Part shown: one piece after another, positions 1-6,877 of the stretch
Numbering within the stretch: position 1 is the first letter of the stretch
Layout of the letters: each line of letters begins with the position of its first letter
Source: Chitinophagaceae bacterium
GTDB lineage: Bacteria; Bacteroidota; Bacteroidia; Chitinophagales; Chitinophagaceae
Length of the DNA stretch: 7,261 nucleotides
Direction of reading: 5' to 3'
Assembly: GCA_025351145.1 (NCBI GenBank)
Contig: JANXWM010000003.1
Span: 1 to 7,261 of the forward strand
The notes under the pieces: model-generated
Told to the model about the DNA's origin: nothing
Databases searched by the model: none
The model's input: the letters and a program-made list of their open reading frames with translations, nothing else
Made by a program: the position numbers and the translations under genes

Positions 1-1360
1 CTTCCCTTTCCTGCGCATAATTTATTTGGTGCAGTATAATGATGGTTGATATAATTAAAACAATAGCAAACGTAAATTGTAATATCACTAATACTTTACG
101 TGGCTTGATAATAGTATGGGCTGCACGGAATGTACCCTTTAAAACTTTTACAGGCTTGAATGATGAAAGGAAAAATGCAGGATAACTTCCGGCAATAACG
201 CCTGTAAAAATGATAAACGCAAGCAGCTCTAACCAGAAATATGCGTTGTTCCAATCAAGGTAGAGTTGTTTATTTACAAGGCTGTTGTAAGATGGTAATA
301 CGAGTTGCACAACCAGGATTGCAATGATGCCTGCAAACAATGCAAGCAAAATACTTTCGCCGATGAACTGCGCAATCAAAGAAAATTTTTGTGCACCAAC
401 TGCTTTGCGTATGCCTACTTCTTTTGCACGTTTTTCACTGCGTGCCGTAGAAAGATTCATAAAGTTGATGCACGCAATCAACAATATAAATGCAGCAATA
501 ACGCCAAACAATTTCACTGTTTCAATACGCCCTGCAACCAATTTCCCGTTGTCATTTTTGCCATAGAGATATGTTTTGCTTACAGGGTAACTGAATACTT
601 GAGTTGTTGAAGGCAGAGTGCCGCTTTTTGTATGATCAACTGTAATGTTTTTTATTTTGGCATCAAACGCATCGTGTGAAGCATTTTGTTTTAGCAATAC
701 GTAAGTGCTTAAAGAATTGTTGTCCCAAACATCATCATCTTGCCCCAATTTATGCATGTAAGCCCACGGCAACAAATAATCAAATTGAAAAGAAGTAGTG
801 TTTGGCAAATCTTTCATCACACCCGATACGGTGAAAATATCAGTGCTGTCAATCTTAATTGTTTTGCCTATTACATTCACATTATCGAATAATATTTTAG
901 CTAATTTTTCCGTGAGAACAATATTGTAATTGCCACTCAATGCTTTGGTTGGGTTTCCATAAAGCATAGGAAAATCAAACATATTTAGAAAGCCGCTGTC
1001 AACAATAAATCCATGCTCAATTAATTTTTTTTCACCAACAGTAAACAGGTAGTTTGCACTATAAGAATTTACACGCACGGCATCTTCCACTTCAGGATAA
1101 TCTTTCTTAAGCGTTGGTGCCAGTATCTTTGGCGTTGAGTTCCATGCCCATTGCTGTCCATTAAACTTATCGCGGTTATACATAAGATACAATCTGTCAG
1201 ATTCTGAATATAGTGTATCGCGGCTCATTTCATTTTGCATCCACAAAAAAATCAATATAGCCGCCGCCATGCCAATAGCAAGACCTGTAATATTGATAAA
1301 AGAAAAAGTTTTATTCTTTGTGAAATTGCGCCAGGCTGTTTTGAAATAATTTTTAAACAT
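1..1360 (-). CDS. ABC transporter permease, MacB/FtsX type (5' portion; 3' end outside window)
   Basis: Reading leftwards from the ATG at 1358-1360, the frame stays open for 453 codons to the window edge, so the C-terminal part is missing. The protein begins MFKNYFKTAWRNF, followed by a membrane helix at about residues 21-42. A MacB-PCD-like extracytoplasmic domain covers about 45-280. The first FtsX module follows, with helices near 283-305, 335-356 and 374-398. Its cytoplasmic signature is ARSEKRAKEVGIRKAVGAQ and its second landmark is GSYPAFFLSSFKPVKVLKG. A fifth helix lies at about 422-443. This matches the first 450 or so residues of the two complete neighbours, so the full protein is probably near 800 residues. 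The family moves or mechanically couples substrates across the inner membrane with a separate ATPase; the substrate cannot be read from sequence. It is last in transcription order here. The start aligns with its paralogues and has no Shine-Dalgarno sequence. The conserved WHL motif of the paralogues is replaced by KTYLYGKNDNG. Confidence 0.93.
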   Translation of the reverse strand, partial: MFKNYFKTAWRNFTKNKTFSFINITGLAIGMAAAILIFLWMQNEMSRDTLYSESDRLYLMYNRDKFNGQQWAWNSTPKILAPTLKKDYPEVEDAVRVNSYSANYLFTVGEKKLIEHGFIVDSGFLNMFDFPMLYGNPTKALSGNYNIVLTEKLAKILFDNVNVIGKTIKIDSTDIFTVSGVMKDLPNTTSFQFDYLLPWAYMHKLGQDDDVWDNNSLSTYVLLKQNASHDAFDAKIKNITVDHTKSGTLPSTTQVFSYPVSKTYLYGKNDNGKLVAGRIETVKLFGVIAAFILLIACINFMNLSTARSEKRAKEVGIRKAVGAQKFSLIAQFIGESILLALFAGIIAILVVQLVLPSYNSLVNKQLYLDWNNAYFWLELLAFIIFTGVIAGSYPAFFLSSFKPVKVLKGTFRAAHTIIKPRKVLVILQFTFAIVLIISTIIILHQINYAQERE

Positions 1361-1380
1361 ATTAAAAGGTATAAGTTTTT

Positions 1381-1510
1381 TGTACTTAGCTTTTTGCCCT
1401 TCATTCATCTTCGTTGCGTCGCACACTTGTACTTTCAGTTCAGTAATAAAAAAAGCGTACAAGAGTGCGTCCCGATGAAACATGTGGGATTAAGAACGCA
1501 ACCGATGATG
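1381..1510. repeat. Imperfect palindromic intergenic repeat, copy 1
   Basis: The 53-bp left half (1381-1433) begins TGTACTTAGC, contains CATCTTCGTTGCGTCGCAC and ends at CTTGTAC. The same block precedes the other two starts in this window. CGCACACTTGTAC (1420-1432) pairs with GTACAAGAGTGCG (1457-1469) with one mismatch across a 24-nt loop, giving a strong 13-bp hairpin on either strand. The expected outer right arm then resumes after a 26-nt interruption, as ACGCAACCGATGATG (1496-1510). The interruption (1470-1495) has its own TCCC/GGGA inverted pair. The element sits 20 bp upstream of the start of the leftmost permease. It could be a dispersed palindromic (REP- or MITE-like) repeat or a structured 5' leader; the sequence does not decide between them. 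Confidence 0.75.
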
Positions 1511-1565
1511 CCCCCATTCACTAAAGGGGGCTAAAAAAATCTCTCTTCTCCCTTTAGGGTCGGGG
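1510..1565. other. G/C-rich inverted repeat just downstream of the 1569-3920 permease
   Basis: Two alternative foldings are visible. One is a local hairpin, GCCCCC (1510-1515) with GGGGGC (1526-1531) around a 10-nt loop. The other is longer: CCCC (1511-1514) with GGGG (1562-1565), plus CTAAAGGG (1521-1528) with CCCTTTAG (1550-1557). The element starts 3 bp past the stop codon of the upstream gene, where a transcript-ending or 3'-stabilising structure would be expected. The only T-run in the sense direction lies inside the longer fold, before the local hairpin rather than after it. It is therefore not a textbook intrinsic terminator. Similar CCCTTTAGGG-type repeats occur between genes in Bacteroidota; that comparison is from memory. 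Confidence 0.5.
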
Positions 1566-1568
1566 CTA

Positions 1569-3920
1569 CTATTCCGTTCTCAAATTCTTTACAGGATTTG
1601 CTACTGCCGCTTTAACAGTATTGATACTTACTACAATTAAGGTCAACAAAAACATAGCAATGCCAACACTCACAAAAAGCCAGATACTAATATTTATACG
1701 ATACTCATATTTTGCCAGCCAGTTAGTCATGGCCCAATATGTTAGCGGCACTGCAATAGCAAAAGCGATAGTAACGAGCTTTAAAAACTCCTTTGAGATA
1801 AGCATTAACAACTGCTGCACACTTGCGCCAAGTACCTTACGTACACCAATTTCACGAATTCGCTTTTCAATGGTGAAAGAAGCAAGACCGGCAAGGCCAA
1901 GACAACAAATAAAAATAGCAAGACCGGCAAAAATATTAGTGAGCTTACTAATGAGTTCTTCAGTTACAAATTTCTTTTGAAATTCCTGGTCAACGAATTG
2001 GTACTCGAATGGTACGGCGGTGTTATATTTCTTAAAGACCGGTTCAATAGAAACCAATGCTTTATCAGGCGATACACCTTTCTGCAGGCGCATCGTATTC
2101 GCACCAGAACCGGTAGGATCAAACAGCATAAGCATTGGATATGCAGGCTCAAAAGGCGAAGTCATCACTGCATTATCAGTTACGCCAATTACAGTATAAT
2201 TTTTACCATAACGCATTTGCATTCCAACGGGATTTTTTAGACCCATTGCATCAACAGCTGCTTTATTAAGTATCATGTAAGCAGAGTCAGCAGGTGCACC
2301 GGTAAAATCTTTTCCCTGCAGCATTTTTATGCTCATTGTTTTTGTAAAATCTACATCTACTGCAAGGCCACCCATAATGATTTGCGAATTGGCTGGTTTG
2401 CCATCATAATCAGGAGAACCCGTGTTCCACCACACTTCTGTAATAGGCGATGATGTTCTTGTAACCGAACTGATCATACCCGTGGAAAGCAGCTCCTGTT
2501 TTATTAACGCATAATTTTTATCTGTATCCGGCGTAGATGGAATCATGATAAGATTAGCAGGATCGTAACCTTTATCACGGTCTTTTACATGTTGTATTTG
2601 CTGGTATACAATAATAGTTGCAGAGATGAGTAAAATAGAAATTACAAACTGGGATATAACTAAAACATGTCTTGGTAAAACAGTCCTTTTACCTGAAATA
2701 AATGTACCTTTTAAAACCTTTACAGGATTAAAAGATGATAGATATAATGCAGGGTAGCTGCCCGCTACAAAGCCTGTAAAAACTATAATCCCTAAAGCAG
2801 TTAACCAAAACAATGGCTCGCTCAGGTTTAAGGAAAGTTGTTTATCAACCAATAAATTAAAAGATGGCAATAAAAGTAAAACGGCCATAATAGCCAATAC
2901 AAAAGCAATAACAGTAAGTATCAATGATTCAAAAAAGAATTGTAATATCAGTTGCTTCTTTTGCGAGCCTAATGTTTTTCTTATACCAACTTCTTTTGCA
3001 CGTTTCTCACTGCGTGCAGTTGAGAGGTTCATAAAGTTGATGCATGCTATTAATAAAATGATGACGGCGATTATAGAAAACAATCTCACATACTCGATCA
3101 TTCCACCAATGTTTACACCATTGTCAAAATTGCTGTACAAATGCCAATGGCTCATAGGGAATATAAAATATGAGCTAATTTCATCTTTACCATGTGCTCT
3201 TTTTATTTTGGTAATACTTTTATTCAGGATGCTGGTATCTGCATTGGGCGCAGTTTGTATATACACATTCCAGGAAGAACTTTGCCATTCGTTCATTGCA
3301 CGTTTTGTGTCTTCATCATTATAATTGAATGGTAGTAACCAATCAAATTTGAATGAAGAATTTTCGGGCATGTCTTCTACAATTGTAACTACTTTTACGT
3401 CCTGCTGATTATCGAACCTCAACACTTTATTTATTGGATCGTCTTTACCAAAAAATGTTTTTGCAGCAGATGCAGTAAGTATAATTGAGTTAGGATCTTT
3501 CAATGCAGTACCTGCACTGCCTTTAATGAACTTTGATGGAAATACATCAAAGTAATGCTCACTTACAAAGAGGCCATCTTTCTTTAATTTATCTGCTCCT
3601 TTGGTAAGAACACGTTGTTGTGGATGCGTTGTAACAACCGCATGTTTTATTTGTGCAGAGCTATGTTCCAGTTCATTTGCAAGCGGCAATACCATGCTCC
3701 TGTCTGTAAAGACCTGGTTGTTAAAATCACGGTTGGCAATAACCTGGTAAACGTTTTCATAGTTGGGCTGAAACGTGTCATAAGTAAGTTCATCATGCAC
3801 CCATAAAAGTATAAGCACAGTGCATGTGATACCAATTGTTAAACCAAGAATATTCGTAATAGAAAACCCTTTGTTACGAAACAAATTGCGCCAGGCAATT
3901 TTCAGATAGCTCTTTATCAT
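1569..3920 (-). CDS. ABC transporter permease, MacB/FtsX type, 783 aa
   Basis: This is a complete orphan-type permease with two FtsX modules. Helix 1 is at about residues 21-42 (start MIKSYLKIAWRNLFRNKGFS). The first MacB-PCD-like extracytoplasmic domain covers about 45-275 and includes SHWHLYSNFDNG at 257-268. FtsX module 1 has helices near 279-300, 328-352 and 369-392, with the cytoplasmic loop ARSEKRAKEVGIRKTLGSQ (302-320) and GSYPALYLSSFNPVKVLKG (387-405). Helix 5 is at about 418-440. A second extracytoplasmic domain covers about 445-655. FtsX module 2 has helices near 661-681, 713-732 and 744-766, with the loop EKRIREIGVRKVLGAS. It ends NPVKNLRTE. Length and eight-helix layout fit the Bacteroidota family. 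No nucleotide-binding domain is present, so an ATPase encoded elsewhere is required. The start matches the paralogues' N-termini; upstream is AT-rich without a Shine-Dalgarno sequence. Substrate is unknown; drug, peptide, lipid or lipoprotein traffic are all possible for this superfamily. Confidence 0.95.
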   Translation of the reverse strand: MIKSYLKIAWRNLFRNKGFSITNILGLTIGITCTVLILLWVHDELTYDTFQPNYENVYQVIANRDFNNQVFTDRSMVLPLANELEHSSAQIKHAVVTTHPQQRVLTKGADKLKKDGLFVSEHYFDVFPSKFIKGSAGTALKDPNSIILTASAAKTFFGKDDPINKVLRFDNQQDVKVVTIVEDMPENSSFKFDWLLPFNYNDEDTKRAMNEWQSSSWNVYIQTAPNADTSILNKSITKIKRAHGKDEISSYFIFPMSHWHLYSNFDNGVNIGGMIEYVRLFSIIAVIILLIACINFMNLSTARSEKRAKEVGIRKTLGSQKKQLILQFFFESLILTVIAFVLAIMAVLLLLPSFNLLVDKQLSLNLSEPLFWLTALGIIVFTGFVAGSYPALYLSSFNPVKVLKGTFISGKRTVLPRHVLVISQFVISILLISATIIVYQQIQHVKDRDKGYDPANLIMIPSTPDTDKNYALIKQELLSTGMISSVTRTSSPITEVWWNTGSPDYDGKPANSQIIMGGLAVDVDFTKTMSIKMLQGKDFTGAPADSAYMILNKAAVDAMGLKNPVGMQMRYGKNYTVIGVTDNAVMTSPFEPAYPMLMLFDPTGSGANTMRLQKGVSPDKALVSIEPVFKKYNTAVPFEYQFVDQEFQKKFVTEELISKLTNIFAGLAIFICCLGLAGLASFTIEKRIREIGVRKVLGASVQQLLMLISKEFLKLVTIAFAIAVPLTYWAMTNWLAKYEYRINISIWLFVSVGIAMFLLTLIVVSINTVKAAVANPVKNLRTE

Positions 3921-3960
3921 AGAAAAGTTATTAGTTATAAGTAGTATGTTATAAATTCTT

Positions 3961-4091
3961 TGTATTCAGCATTTGTTCTTTCCTCATCTTCGCTTATGTC
4001 ACTCACTTGTACGTTTTCAACTTTATTCATCTTCAGGTCCCGGCCTTTTATTGCTGCCATATACTCCAACCGTACAAGTGTGCGACGCAAC
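3961..4091. repeat. Imperfect palindromic intergenic repeat, copy 2
   Basis: The left half (3961-4013) begins TGTATTCAGC, includes CTCATCTTCG and ends CACTTGTACG. The right half, CGTACAAGTGTGCGACGCAAC, spans 4071-4091. The inner 9 bp (ACTTGTACG at 4005-4013 with CGTACAAGT at 4071-4079) pair perfectly. The outer pairing is degenerate, with about five mismatches in 21. This copy has the longest loop, 57 nt, unlike the 22-24 nt of the other two. It lies 40 bp upstream of the 1569-3920 start. Between it and that start is GTTATTAGTTATAAGTA (3927-3943, plus strand), which recurs with one change upstream of the next permease (6623-6639). The 5' flanks of these two genes are therefore related right up to the start codon. 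Confidence 0.72.
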
Positions 4092-4114
4092 AGATGCTTA
4101 ATATTTATTCTATC

Positions 4115-4182
4115 GCCTGGCTCATAAAAATTCTTCGCATTTCTTTCATTCGCACATCTTCAAATCTGCACATTTGCACATT
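4115..4182. repeat. Conserved 3'-flank block with GCACAT repeats, copy 1
   Basis: GCCTGGCTCA (4115-4124) is followed by an A/T-rich stretch, TTTCATTCGCACATC, and then GCACAT units, ending 3 bp from the stop codon of the 4186-6615 permease. The same order of sequences follows the stop codon of the 6878-7261 permease. This indicates that both genes inherited their 3' flank from a common duplicated unit. No protein is encoded here. The repeats are short and imperfect, and no terminator hairpin is seen in them. Confidence 0.6.
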
Positions 4183-4185
4183 GGT

Positions 4186-6615
4186 TTACTCCGTCCTCAA
4201 ACTCTTTACCGGGTTTGCTATTGCTGCTTTTATTGCCTGAAAACTTACTGTTAATAATGCTATTAATACAGCGGAAATACCTGCCGCCAAAAATATCCAC
4301 CAACTGATGGTGATGCGATATTGATAGTTCTGCAACCAGCTATTCATTACTAACCAGGCAAGCGGAAACGCAACAACGCAAGACACTACCACGAGCTTTA
4401 AAAAATCTTTTGACAATAACCCGGCGAGGCTGGAAACACTTGCCCCCAGCACTTTTCTTACGCCTATTTCTTTTGTTCTTCTTTCAGCAGTATAAGCAGC
4501 AAGACCAAACAACCCGAGACATGAAATAAGAATAGCCAGCGCTGCAAATACTTCTGATAATTTGCTGATGAGTGTTTCACTTAAAAACATTTCATTAAAC
4601 TGGTCATCTACAAATTTGTATTCAAAAGGATAAGCGGGGTTATCTTTTTTCATTACGGCAGTTATTGCAGCCAGCGCATTTTCAGGATTGCTTTGTGGCG
4701 ACATTTTCACGTATAATAAACTCGCCGCCTGTGGTATATTATAAAAAACTACCGGCGCAGATTGCCCGTACATGTCGCCATAAACATAGTCTCTGGTTAC
4801 ACCGATAACCTGCATACGTGAAACCCCTTTATCAGTTTGCATCTGCAGGGTTTTTCCAATGGCGCTTCCTTTGCCAAGCATTTTTGCCATTGATTCGGTA
4901 ATAATAACATTCATGGCATGTACTGAATCTTTGGGCATATGGTTATCGTTAAACTCGACTAAATCAGTCGGCTGAAAATCTCTTCCATCAATAATATGCA
5001 TGCCGGTGGTTGACATAAATTCTTTGCTTACCAATCTTTGAGAAATAACAATGTTGCTGTTGGGGTCTTTGTTTTGCCAGGAAATACCCGTGGTATTATT
5101 TCCACCATCAATAGTTGTATGATCTGCCAATGCAGCATTTGTAACAATGCCTGTATTTGTAAGGTCTTGTTTGATGGCAGCAAAATTTTTTGCGATATCG
5201 CCCTGCGCATCTATTTGTATTAAGTTGTCTTTGTTATACCCGAGGTCGCGTGTTTTTACATGTTGTATTTGCAGGTAAATAACAATAGTGCTGATGATCA
5301 AAATAATTGAAACAGCAAACTGTGTTACCACAAGCGCTTTTCTTATAATTGCGGCACCTGCCGTTTTTAATTTTATTCCCTTTAAAACAAATACAGGATT
5401 AAAGGATGATAAATATAATGCTGGATAGCTGCCTGCAACAAGCCCGCAGATCAACGTTATTAATAATAATGCAGTAAAGTGATATGGATTGCTTAAACCT
5501 AAAGAGAGATTTTTTTGTACCAGCGAATTAAATGCAGGTAATAATAATGTTATGATAATAACAGCTACAACTCCGGCAAACAAAGCCATGAATATTGCTT
5601 CGCCTATAAATTGAAATACCAATCTTCTTTTTCCGGAGCCCAATACTTTTCTTACGCCGATTTCTTTTGAACGCTTTTCGCTGCCTGCTGTTGCAAGGTT
5701 CATAAAATTGATGCATGCAATAAATAAAATGATCCATGCAATAATGCTGAACAAACGCACATATAAAATTCTGCCGCCGCCGGTTAATGTTCCATTATCA
5801 AAATCATCCCGCAAATGCCAATCATTCATGCCGAATAAAAAAACATGTACCGATGATTTTTCTGTTTCAACTTTCTGCGTTGTAAAATCGTAAAAAGGGT
5901 TTAATAATTTTTGATTAATAGTATTTGCATCAACACCGGGCTTTAGCTCAATATAAGTGGTCAATCCAAAATTGAACCATGTTGCAGCCCTCGGGTTTTC
6001 ATCATACCAAACTTTAAAAGGCGCCAGCCATTCAAACCGGATCGTTGAATTTTCAGGCAAATCTTTTATAACGCCGCTAACTACATAATCCTGTTTGTTA
6101 TCTATGCGCACTGTTTTGCCGATTACATTCTTATCATCACCAAAAAATTTCTGCGCTGTTTTTTCTGTCAGTACAATGGAATGCAATTGCTGAAAAGCAT
6201 TGCCTGCATTACCCTGCACAAATGGCAATGTAAACATGCTGAAGAAAGATGGCTCAACATATTCGCCTGAAGCATTCACTGCTTTATTGCCAATGGCAAA
6301 TAAAAATGAAGAACCACCTTCCGTTGTACGGCATGTGTTTGCTATGCCCGGTATAGTAGCCTGCATGGCAGGCGCCATGGGGCCTGCAGTTGATGAATGT
6401 GTAAACACACCATCGTCAACTTTATTATTTGTTTTTACCAGGAAGATGCGGTCTTTATTTAGATTGTTGTTATCAAAATTTACTTCATCCTCCACCCATA
6501 AAAATATAAGGCCTGCACAGGCAATGCCGATTGCCAATCCGAAAATGTTAAGGAAACTGTAGCCTTTGTTTTTGGAAAGGTTACGGAATGTTGTTTTGAA
6601 AAAGTGTTTAAACAT
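4186..6615 (-). CDS. ABC transporter permease, MacB/FtsX type, 809 aa
   Basis: This is a complete paralogue of its neighbours with the same eight-helix plan. It starts MFKHFFKTTFRNLSKNKGYS, with helix 1 at about residues 21-42. The first MacB-PCD-like extracytoplasmic domain covers about 45-283 and includes NDWHLRDDFDNG at 264-275. FtsX module 1 has helices near 287-309, 337-360 and 379-402, with the loop GSEKRSKEIGVRKVLGSGK (311-329) and GSYPALYLSSFNPVFVLKG (395-413). Helix 5 is at about 426-448. The second extracytoplasmic domain covers about 453-682. FtsX module 2 has helices near 686-707, 739-757 and 770-793, with the loop AERRTKEIGVRKVLGASV (710-727). It ends NPVKSLRTE. Its last 108 residues are roughly 80% identical by eye to the visible end of the upstream gene, a closer match than to the downstream one. 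It lacks an ATPase domain. Spacers of about 260 bp on both sides make tight operon coupling uncertain. Confidence 0.95.
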   Translation of the reverse strand: MFKHFFKTTFRNLSKNKGYSFLNIFGLAIGIACAGLIFLWVEDEVNFDNNNLNKDRIFLVKTNNKVDDGVFTHSSTAGPMAPAMQATIPGIANTCRTTEGGSSFLFAIGNKAVNASGEYVEPSFFSMFTLPFVQGNAGNAFQQLHSIVLTEKTAQKFFGDDKNVIGKTVRIDNKQDYVVSGVIKDLPENSTIRFEWLAPFKVWYDENPRAATWFNFGLTTYIELKPGVDANTINQKLLNPFYDFTTQKVETEKSSVHVFLFGMNDWHLRDDFDNGTLTGGGRILYVRLFSIIAWIILFIACINFMNLATAGSEKRSKEIGVRKVLGSGKRRLVFQFIGEAIFMALFAGVVAVIIITLLLPAFNSLVQKNLSLGLSNPYHFTALLLITLICGLVAGSYPALYLSSFNPVFVLKGIKLKTAGAAIIRKALVVTQFAVSIILIISTIVIYLQIQHVKTRDLGYNKDNLIQIDAQGDIAKNFAAIKQDLTNTGIVTNAALADHTTIDGGNNTTGISWQNKDPNSNIVISQRLVSKEFMSTTGMHIIDGRDFQPTDLVEFNDNHMPKDSVHAMNVIITESMAKMLGKGSAIGKTLQMQTDKGVSRMQVIGVTRDYVYGDMYGQSAPVVFYNIPQAASLLYVKMSPQSNPENALAAITAVMKKDNPAYPFEYKFVDDQFNEMFLSETLISKLSEVFAALAILISCLGLFGLAAYTAERRTKEIGVRKVLGASVSSLAGLLSKDFLKLVVVSCVVAFPLAWLVMNSWLQNYQYRITISWWIFLAAGISAVLIALLTVSFQAIKAAIANPVKSLRTE

Positions 6616-6648
6616 ACTTTGTGTTATTAGTTGTAAGTAATATTTTTT

Positions 6649-6800
6649 TGTACTTAGCTTTTGTTCTCAACTCATCTTCGTTGTGTCACTCACTTGTACG
6701 TTCAGATCATTATTGAACAAAGCGTACAAGACATGCCGTCGCTTTTATCTTCGCTTTGCTCAAAAAAGCTATAGCAGTTAAAGAGTGCGACGCAACGAAA
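6649..6800. repeat. Imperfect palindromic intergenic repeat, copy 3 (right arm interrupted)
   Basis: The left half (6649-6700) begins TGTACTTAGC, contains CTCATCTTCGTTGTGTCAC and ends CTTGTACG. The core is a compact hairpin: CTTGTACG (6693-6700) pairs with CGTACAAG (6723-6730), and TTCA (6701-6704) pairs with TGAA (6714-6717). The outer right arm AGAGTGCGACGCAACGAA (6782-6799) appears only after about 51 nt of unrelated sequence (6731-6781). Joining 6730 to 6782 rebuilds an almost continuous palindrome with the left half. The element lies 33 bp upstream of the 4186-6615 start. As with copy 1, it may be a mobile or dispersed palindrome or a structured leader. Confidence 0.75.
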
Positions 6801-6819
6801 GCTTAATTCGTATTCTAAT

Positions 6820-6873
6820 GCCTGGCTCAAAAAATCCTTTTCCTTTCATTCGCACATCCGCACATTTGCACAT
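6820..6873. repeat. Conserved 3'-flank block with GCACAT repeats, copy 2
   Basis: GCCTGGCTCA (6820-6829) is followed by an A-rich run, then TTTCATTCGCACATC and two further GCACAT units, ending 4 bp before the stop codon of the 6878-7261 permease. It is the counterpart of the block at 4115-4182. Similarity extends leftwards through GCTTAAT to the palindrome arm GTGCGACGCAAC. The duplicated unit therefore covered the whole segment between stop codon and palindrome. Confidence 0.6.
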
Positions 6874-6877
6874 CAAA

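Noticed and set aside
305..610. Plus-strand open frame of 101 codons, cysteine-rich
   Set aside because: It lies entirely antisense to the well-supported permease at 1-1360; the cysteines arise from reverse-complemented codons of conserved membrane segments.
1..1360. Possible pseudogene or frameshifted permease at the left edge
   Set aside because: The whole frame from 1360 to 1 was translated and has no stop or frame break, including through an A8 run. It simply leaves the window before its stop codon.
1510..1531. Rho-independent terminator for the 1569-3920 gene
   Set aside because: The hairpin is good but, in the gene's direction, the T-run comes before the stem and nothing U-rich follows. 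It was kept only as an inverted repeat.
1235..1534. Plus-strand open frame of 99 codons crossing the spacer between the two left permeases
   Set aside because: It overlaps the antisense of the 5' end of a clear permease gene and runs through the palindromic repeat. Its translation has no recognisable domain.
1361..1568. Insertion sequence or integrase remnant in the spacers
   Set aside because: No transposase-like coding sequence or paired terminal repeats with target duplications were found; the palindromes are too short to be full insertion sequences.
4151..4182. Short GCACAT repeats considered as a CRISPR array
   Set aside because: Units are only about 6-10 bp with almost no spacers, and no cas genes are nearby.
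3921..4185. Bacteroidota-type promoter (TTTG at -33, TAnnTTTG at -7) upstream of the permease starts
   Set aside because: No convincing -7 match was found on the minus strand in any of the three spacers, so no promoter is annotated.
6200..6562. Plus-strand open frame of 120 codons
   Set aside because: It is antisense to the N-terminal region of the 809-residue permease, which has strong family similarity; no independent coding evidence.
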